9,805 nt of DNA from an uncultured Paracoccus sp. (GTDB lineage Bacteria > Pseudomonadota > Alphaproteobacteria > Rhodobacterales > Rhodobacteraceae). The DNA is taken from contig NZ_CAMIOH010000114.1 of NCBI RefSeq assembly GCF_946221145.1, positions 1 through 9,805 of the forward strand, written 5' to 3'. The notes beneath the pieces were generated by a model. That model saw only the letters and a program-made list of their open reading frames with translations. It was not told the origin of the DNA and did not search any database. Positions 4,241-9,805 of the stretch are shown here, piece after piece. The stretch's first letter is position 1, and each line of letters begins with the position of its first letter. The translations under genes and the position numbers were made by a program.

Positions 4241-7200
4241 ATGAACATCGACCTTTCGCGCCGCGGCTTCTTACGGCTTGCGGGGGCGGGGGTTGCGGCG
4301 ACATCGCTGGGGGCCATGGGCTTCGGCGGGGCCGAGGCGGCGGAACAGGCGCATGTGCGCGCCTTCAAGCTGGCCACGACCACGGAAACGCGCAACACCT
4401 GTCCCTATTGCTCGGTCGCCTGCGGGATCATCATGTATTCCAGGGGTGACGTGAAGACCGGCGAGACCGCCGAGCTGATCCATATCGAAGGCGACGCGGA
4501 CCACCCGACCAACCGCGGCACGCTGTGCCCCAAGGGTGCCGCGCTCAAGGATTTCGTCCACGCGCCCACCCGCCTGACCAAGCCGCGCTACCGCGCAGCC
4601 GGTGCCAGCGGCTTTCAGGACATCACCTGGGACGAGGCCCTGGACAAGATCGCCCGCGCCCTGAAGGACGACCGCGACGCCAACCTGATCCAGACGAACG
4701 AGGCGGGCGTGCCCGTCAACCGCTGGACCACGACCGGCTTTCTGGCGGCATCGGCAACCACGAATGAAACCGCATGGCTGACCTACAAGACGGTCCGGTC
4801 CATGGGGATCGTCGGATTCGATAACCAGGCGCGCGTCTGACACGGCCCCACGGTGTCCAGTTTGGGCCCGACATTTGGCCGTGGAGCGATGACCAACTCC
4901 TGGACCGACATCAAGAATACCGACCTTGTGGTCGTGATGGGCGGCAACGCCGCCGAAGCGCATCCCTGCGGCTTCAAATGGGTGACCGAGGCGAAGCATC
5001 ATCGCGGCGCCAAGCTGATCGTGGTCGATCCGCGCTATAACCGCACCGCGTCGGTGTCGGACTACTATGCCCCGATCCGTCCGGGCAGCGACATCGTGTT
5101 CCTGATGGGCGTGATCCGCTGGTGCATGGAAAACGACAAGGTGCAGTGGGATTACGTCCGCAACTATACCAATGCCAGCTTCCTGGTGAAGGACGAGTTC
5201 GGCTGGTCCGACGGCCTGTTCACCGGCTATGACGAGGAAAAGCGCGACTACGACAAGTCCAGCTGGGACTACAAGATGGGCGAGGACGGGTTCGTCCAGA
5301 CCGACCCCACCCTGCAGGATCCGCGCTGCGTCTGGAACCTGCTGCGGGCGCATGTCGATGCCTATACGCCGGAATTCGTCGAACGCATCTGCGGCACGCC
5401 CAAGGACAAGTTCCTGCATATCTGCGGGATGATCGGCGAATGCTCGACGCCGACGAAAACCATGACCTCGATGTATGCGCTTGGCTGGACCCAGCATTCC
5501 AAGGGCGCGCAGAACATCCGCGGCATGGCGATGCTGCAACTGATCCTGGGCAATATCGGCGTCCGGGGCGGCGGGATGAACGCCTTGCGCGGCCATTCCA
5601 ACATCCAGGGCCTGACCGATATCGGGCTGATGTCGAACCTGATCCCCGGATACCTGAACATCCCGACCGAGAAAGAGGCCGACTGGGCGACCTATATGTC
5701 CACGCGGGGCTTCAAGCCGATCCTGCCGGGTCAGGTCAGCTATTGGCAGAACTACTCCAAGTTCATGGTCAGCTTCATGAAGGCCATGTGGGGCGATGCC
5801 GCCACGGCGGAAAACGACTGGGCCTATCACTATCTGCCGAAACTGGACGTGCCCGCCTATGACGGGATGCGCATGTTCGAGCTGATGAACCATGGCAAGG
5901 TGAACCTGTATTTCTGCCAGGGCTTCAACCCGATCCTGTCCTTCCCCAACCGGGGCAAGATGACCGAGGCGTTTTCCAAGCTGAAGATGCTGGTGGTCAT
6001 GGACCCGCTGGAGACGGAAACGTCGCATTTCTGGCAGAACCACGGCATCCACAACGACGTGGACACCGCCAGTATCCAGACCGAGGTTCTGGAACTGCCC
6101 ACCACCTGCTTTGCCGAGGACGAAGGCGCCCTGGTGAATTCGGGCCGCTGGCTGCAATGGCACTGGCCGGGGGCCACGCCTCCGGGCGAGGCCAAGCACG
6201 ACACCTGGATCATGGCGCAGATCTGGACGCGGGTGCGCCAGCTGTATCAGGACGAAGGCGGCGTGTTCCCCGACCCGATCGTCAACCTGACCTGGGATTA
6301 TGCCGATCCGGGCGAACCGACGGCCCACGAACTGGCCCGCGAAATGAACGGCCGCGCGCTTGCGACCGTCTATGACGCGGCCGACCCCACCAAGGTCGTG
6401 GCCGAAGCCGGGCAGCAGCTGGCCAGTTTCGGGCATTACCGCGACGACGGCAGCACCATGGGCGGCTGCTGGATCTATGCCGGAAGCTGGACGGAAAAGG
6501 GCAACATGATGGCACGGCGGGACAATACCGATCCCGACGACACCGGCGCCTTCCTGAACTGGGCCTTTGCCTGGCCGGCGAACCGGCGGATCCTGTACAA
6601 CCGCGCGTCCTGCGATCCGCAGGGCAAGCCCTGGGATCCGTCGCGCAAGCTGATCGAATGGACCGGCGAGAAATGGGAGGGCTATGACGTGCCGGACACT
6701 CCGGCAACCGCCAAGCCCGAGGTCGGCCCGTTCATCATGAACCCGGAGGGCGTGTCGCGCCTGTTCAGCCGGGGCATGATGCGCGACGGTCCCTTCCCCA
6801 CCCATATGGAGCCGTTCGAGGCGCCGATCGCCAATCCGTTCAACGCGCGGATGCGGGGCAACCCGGTGGCGCGGGTGTTCGAAAGCGATGCCGACCAGTT
6901 CGCCGATATCGGCGATCCGGCCTTCCCCTTTGTCGCGACCAGCTATCGCCTGACCGAGCATTTCCATTACTGGACCAAGCACAACCCGGTGAACGCCGCG
7001 TTGCAGCCTGAATTCTTCGTGGAAATCAGCGAGGAACTGGCGGCGGAACGCGGCATCGCCAAGGGCGGCCGGGTCCGGGTCTGGTCCAAGCGCGGGCAGG
7101 TCTGGGCCAAGGCGGTGGTGACCAAGCGGCTGCGGCCGTTGCAGGTGGACGGCAAGACCGTCCATGTCATCGGCATCCCGCTGCATTGGGGCTTCATGGG

Positions 7201-7324
7201 GGCGGCAAAGAAGGGCTTCGGGCCGAACAGCCTGACATCCCAGGTTGGCGACGCCAATGTGGAAACGCCTGAATTCAAGGCCTTCATGGTCAATATTGAA
7301 CCATCAGAGGAGCCGGTGGCATGA
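4241..7324 (+). CDS. fdnG: Formate dehydrogenase-N alpha subunit, selenocysteine-containing
   Basis: Catalytic subunit that oxidises formate to CO2 at a molybdenum bis-MGD site in the periplasm. One continuous frame of 1027 residues is obtained if the TGA at 4838-4840 is read as selenocysteine (U200; E. coli FdnG has U196 and about 1015 residues). The residues around it, A-R-V-U-H-G-P-T-V, match the family exactly. The N-terminus is a Tat signal, S6-R-R-G-F-L-R-L, with a hydrophobic stretch and likely cleavage after A-E-A33. A [4Fe-4S] site follows: C54-x2-C57-x3-C61 and C96. The remaining molybdopterin-oxidoreductase domains run to a C-terminal dinucleotide-binding domain (R-L-T-E-H-F-H-Y-W-T, about residue 905 onward). 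Automatic calling would break this gene into a 199-residue piece and an 823-residue piece. The stop overlaps fdnH by four bases. The fdoG (aerobic) naming is equally possible. Confidence 0.96.
4838..4870 (+). promoter_or_regulatory. Selenocysteine UGA codon with bacterial SECIS hairpin
   Basis: The hairpin is read as RNA just 3' of the UGA. Pairs G4852-C4869 and G4853-C4868 come first, then a bulged U4854, then four pairs from G4855 to C4858 with G4864 to C4867 (one G-U), closed by the loop AGUUU (4859-4863). Counting the U of UGA as 1, the bulged U is base 17 and the loop G and U are bases 23 and 24. By my recollection these are the same positions as the SelB-contacting bases in E. coli fdhF. 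The element lies inside the coding frame, as is normal for bacteria. Confidence 0.9.
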
Positions 7325-8304
7325 CCGAGACCGCGCCCCAACCGACTACGGCGGCGGCCAATCCGCCGGTCCAGCCGATGGGATCGAACCTGCTGCCGTC
7401 CGACGTGGTCCGCATCTCGGCCACCCGCGACGTGCCGCAGCCCGACCGGCAGCTGACCAAGGTCGCCAAGCTGATCGACGTGTCGAAATGCATCGGCTGC
7501 AAGGCCTGCCAATCGGCCTGCATCGAATGGAACGACACCAAGCCCGAGGTCGAGACCAATGTGGGGGTCTATGACAACCCCCATGACCTGACGCCCAACA
7601 TGTTCACCCTGATGCGGTTCAGCGAATGGGTGAACCCGGAAACCGACAATCTGGAATGGCTGATCCGCAAGGATGGCTGCATGCATTGCGAGGATCCGGG
7701 CTGCCTCAAGGCCTGCCCGGCGCCCGGCGCCATCGTGCAGTATTCCAACGGCATCGTCGATTTCATCCACGACAACTGCATCGGCTGCGGTTACTGCGTC
7801 ACCGGCTGCCCCTTCGACATCCCGCGCATCAGCAAGGTCGATCACAAGAGCTATAAATGCACGCTGTGTTCGGACCGGGTGGCGGTGGGCCAGGGCCCGG
7901 CCTGCGCCAAGGCCTGCCCGACCCAGGCCATCGTCTTCGGCACCAAGGACGACATGATCGCCCATGCCAACGACCGGATCGAGGATCTGAAATCGCGCGG
8001 CTATGACAATGCCGGCATCTATGATCCGCAGGGGGTGGGCGGCACGCATGTCATCTATGTGCTGCACCATGCCGACAAGCCGCAGATCTATGAAGGGCTG
8101 CCGGAAAACCCGCGCATCTCTCCGGTGGTCGAGGGGTGGAAGGGCGTCACCAAGACCGCAGGTCTGGCGGTGATGGGCGTCGCCGCCGTCGGTGCCGCGA
8201 TCCACGGCATCTTCGCGCGCGCCAATACCGTCGATGCGCACGAGGAACAGGAGGCCGAGCGGCTGGTCCAGGCCGATGCGCCCAAGAACGGGGGGACGCC
8301 CTGA
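7321..8304 (+). CDS. fdnH: Formate dehydrogenase-N beta (iron-sulfur) subunit
   Basis: Electron-transfer subunit (also called FdxH/FdoH) that links the molybdenum subunit to the cytochrome b. The 327 residues contain sixteen cysteines in four sets, each for a [4Fe-4S] cluster: C57/60/63/67, C120/123/128/132, C153/156/159/163 and C180/183/195/199. The extended third-to-fourth spacing is typical of the NrfC/FdnH family. A single membrane anchor lies near the C-terminus (about 278-297, K-T-A-G-L-A-V-M-G...), which holds the subunit to the periplasmic face. There is no signal peptide, as expected for a partner carried across by the Tat signal of FdnG. The N-terminal 25 residues are Pro/Ala-rich and poorly conserved. 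ATGA overlap with fdnG and TGATG overlap with fdnI indicate coupled, balanced translation. Confidence 0.95.
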   Translation: MTETAPQPTTAAANPPVQPMGSNLLPSDVVRISATRDVPQPDRQLTKVAKLIDVSKCIGCKACQSACIEWNDTKPEVETNVGVYDNPHDLTPNMFTLMRFSEWVNPETDNLEWLIRKDGCMHCEDPGCLKACPAPGAIVQYSNGIVDFIHDNCIGCGYCVTGCPFDIPRISKVDHKSYKCTLCSDRVAVGQGPACAKACPTQAIVFGTKDDMIAHANDRIEDLKSRGYDNAGIYDPQGVGGTHVIYVLHHADKPQIYEGLPENPRISPVVEGWKGVTKTAGLAVMGVAAVGAAIHGIFARANTVDAHEEQEAERLVQADAPKNGGTP

Positions 8305-8990
8305 TGCCGCGTCCCCTTTATTCCGAACCGGGCGACCGGATCGAAAGCGTCAAGCCGGTGACGGTCAGCCGCTACCGGGGCTTCATCCGCGCCAATCACT
8401 GGGTCACGGCGATTTCGCTGATCCTGCTGCTGCTGTCGGGGCTGGCGCTGTTCGATCCCTCGCTGTTCTTCCTGACCGGGCTGTTCGGCGGCGGGCAGAC
8501 GACCCGCTGGATCCATCCCTTCATCGGCGTGGTGCTGTTCTTCAGCTTCCTGCTGATGTTCATCCAGCTGTGGCGCCTGAACCTGCCCAAGCCCGAGGAT
8601 ACCACCTGGGTCGCCAATATCGGCGACGTGGTGGCCGGGAACGAGGAAAAGCTGCCCGAGCTTGGCAAGTACAATGCCGGGCAGAAATTCATCTTCTGGG
8701 CCATGTCGATCCTGATCGTGGTGCTGATCGTGTCGGGCATCATGATCTGGGAACAGTTCTTCGGCGGGCTGGTGACGATCCCCATGCGGCGCGTCGCCGT
8801 GCTGGCGCATTCGCTGGCGGCCGTGGCGATCATCCTGGTGTTCATCCTGCATGTCTATGCGGCGATCTGGACGCGCGGCACGCTGCGGGCGATGACGCGG
8901 GGCACCGTGACCGGCGGCTGGGCCTATCGCCACCACCGCAAATGGCTGCGCGAACTGGCTGGACGACGCCAGAACGGCCCGGCAGAATAG
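8304..8990 (+). CDS. fdnI: Formate dehydrogenase-N gamma subunit, cytochrome b556
   Basis: Di-heme membrane subunit (228 residues) that hands electrons from the beta subunit to quinone. Four helices are visible, at about 33-50, 70-90, 129-149 and 164-186. The histidines H32, H71, H169 and H183 stand exactly 14 residues after the heme ligands H18, H57, H155 and H169 that I recall for E. coli FdnI, so both hemes b should be present. The motif G-K-Y-N124-A-G-Q of the quinone pocket is also kept. The 14 extra residues are an N-terminal extension, including the M-P-R-P-L-Y-S start and a charged stretch before the first helix. I chose the ATG at 8304 because it overlaps the fdnH stop by one base (TGATG); longer in-frame extensions would lie inside fdnH. 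Confidence 0.94.
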   Translation: MPRPLYSEPGDRIESVKPVTVSRYRGFIRANHWVTAISLILLLLSGLALFDPSLFFLTGLFGGGQTTRWIHPFIGVVLFFSFLLMFIQLWRLNLPKPEDTTWVANIGDVVAGNEEKLPELGKYNAGQKFIFWAMSILIVVLIVSGIMIWEQFFGGLVTIPMRRVAVLAHSLAAVAIILVFILHVYAAIWTRGTLRAMTRGTVTGGWAYRHHRKWLRELAGRRQNGPAE

Positions 8991-9017
8991 CCGGGCCAAG
9001 CGGCCGTCCCGGCCCGG
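8991..9017 (+). repeat. Inverted repeat between fdnI and fdhE
   Basis: CCGGGCC (8991-8997) and GGCCCGG (9011-9017) form a perfect 7-bp all-GC stem around a 13-base loop, starting on the base after the fdnI stop. No U tract follows, so it is not a simple terminator. Its right arm takes in the first two G of the fdhE Shine-Dalgarno GGAGA (9016-9020), so folding could lower fdhE translation relative to the structural genes, or protect the upstream message. Function is inference. Confidence 0.5.
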
Positions 9018-9024
9018 AGACCCC

Positions 9025-9805
9025 ATGACGACGACCATCCAACCCGATCCCTCCGCCATCGGCGGCGTCCCCGTGGCGCCGCTGGCCTTTCTGCCCGATG
9101 CCGCCGCGGTCTTTGACAGGCGCGCCGGGCGGTTCGCCTTTCTGGCCGATCATGGCGGCAATCTGGCGCCCTATCTGCGGTTCCTGGCCGACCTGACGGC
9201 ACTGCAGGCACGGCTGGCGCGGGATCTGCCTGAGGTGGCGCCTGTCCCCGCCGACCGCATCCGCATCGCGCGTGAGAGCCGGATGCCGCCCATCGACCGC
9301 CATGCCTTGGCGGCGGACGACGCGATGCACGCCACGCTGGACCGCTTCCTGTCCGAGGCCGCCGGCCTGGACATGCCGGAACCCGCGCGGCTGGCCCTGT
9401 CGGCGGTCACGGCGGCCGGAATCGCCGACCGGCACTGGCTGCTGGAAAACATCCTGTCCGACCGCATCCCCGATGACAGCGCCGCGCCCCACCTGTTCGT
9501 CGGCGCCGCCGTGCAGATCCATCTGGCGCGGCTGGCCGGAACGCTGGATGCCGCGCAACTGGTGAAAATCCGCACTGGCACCTGCCCGGCCTGCGGCGGC
9601 AGGCCCGCCACGTCGTCGGTGCTGGGCGCCGCGGGGGTCGAGAATACGCGTTATGCCACCTGCGGCTGCTGCGCGACGCGATGGAACGAGGTTCGCGTGG
9701 TCTGCCTGTGCTGCGGATCGAACGCCGCGATCAGCTATCGCAGCGCCGAAACCGACAAGGCGACCGTCAAGGCCGAGGTCTGCGGCGACTGCGACGGCTG
9801 GGTCA
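9025..9805 (+). CDS. fdhE: Formate dehydrogenase accessory protein FdhE, 3' end beyond window
   Basis: Cytoplasmic maturation factor needed for active respiratory formate dehydrogenases; it binds the catalytic subunit before Tat export. 260 codons are visible and the frame is open at the window end (family length about 300). The N-terminal two-thirds are helical (for example 51-70, 99-112, 155-172). The rubredoxin-like cysteine-rich part then follows: C187-P-A-C190, C213-G-C-C216, C227-L-C-C230 and C253-G-D-C256, the spacing expected for FdhE. Start: ATG at 9025, with GGAGA at 9016-9020 four bases upstream; the gap to fdnI is 34 bases. The position after fdnGHI matches other fdn/fdo operons. 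No signal peptide is seen. Because no stop is reached here, simple gene calling may miss it. Confidence 0.92.
   Translation, partial: MTTTIQPDPSAIGGVPVAPLAFLPDAAAVFDRRAGRFAFLADHGGNLAPYLRFLADLTALQARLARDLPEVAPVPADRIRIARESRMPPIDRHALAADDAMHATLDRFLSEAAGLDMPEPARLALSAVTAAGIADRHWLLENILSDRIPDDSAAPHLFVGAAVQIHLARLAGTLDAAQLVKIRTGTCPACGGRPATSSVLGAAGVENTRYATCGCCATRWNEVRVVCLCCGSNAAISYRSAETDKATVKAEVCGDCDGWV

Noticed and set aside
4838..4840. fdnG as a pseudogene with a premature stop
   Set aside because: The TGA lies exactly at the selenocysteine position, the frame continues intact for over 800 codons, and a SECIS hairpin follows.
4271..7186. 971-codon open frame antisense to fdnG
   Set aside because: A shadow frame produced by GC-rich codon bias opposite a clear enzyme gene. 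Its His/Gly/Arg-rich composition resembles no real protein.
1..9805. CRISPR arrays, insertion sequences, toxin-antitoxin pairs or phage genes
   Set aside because: I looked for regularly spaced repeats, terminal inverted repeats and transposase or integrase motifs and saw none.

Overview
The window is GC-rich, densely coded bacterial DNA. I read it as an alphaproteobacterium of the Rhodobacter/Paracoccus type. The reasons are the atpI-atpB-atpE gene order without the F1 genes alongside, the E-type proton-binding c subunit, the codon bias, and a Sec-containing formate dehydrogenase operon that runs into fdhE, as in some alphaproteobacteria. This assignment is inference; no 16S rRNA gene or other marker is present.

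Minus strand, 1-1409: the start of an F0 ATP synthase operon (atpI, atpB, atpE, transcribed leftwards), with a plausible promoter at 1440-1468. atpE carries an apparent one-base deletion near position 33-36 that destroys its last transmembrane segment as written. A strong hairpin with a UUCG loop lies between atpB and atpE.

Plus strand, 1580-3770: a tightly overlapping three-gene operon. It encodes a small ArsR-type regulator without recognisable metal-site motifs, a PfkB-family kinase (probable pseudouridine kinase PsuK) and pseudouridine-5'-phosphate glycosidase PsuG. Together the two enzymes would turn pseudouridine into uracil and ribose 5-phosphate. The regulator looks leaderless, or nearly so.

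3771-4240: a tRNA-Leu(UAG) with encoded CCA, then about 330 bases without a gene. This gap holds several short hairpins and, at its right end, a promoter whose 17-base spacer is almost filled by a perfect TetR-like palindrome.

Plus strand, 4241-9805: a respiratory formate dehydrogenase-N operon, fdnG-fdnH-fdnI-fdhE. The catalytic subunit is exported by Tat and is read through an in-frame UGA (4838-4840) as selenocysteine. A bacterial SECIS hairpin follows, and its key bases fall at the same distances from UGA as in Escherichia coli fdhF. The beta subunit carries four [4Fe-4S] clusters and a membrane anchor, and the gamma subunit is a di-heme cytochrome b. Electrons from periplasmic formate would pass Mo/Se site -> FeS clusters -> heme b -> quinone. 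FdhE, a maturation factor, is cut by the window end. A Sec-decoding set (selA, selB, selC, selD) must exist elsewhere and may begin just downstream.

I see no CRISPR array, transposase or wholly unknown gene system. The most informative points are the SECIS element, the promoter-embedded operator, the atpE frameshift and the ArsR-psuKG pairing.
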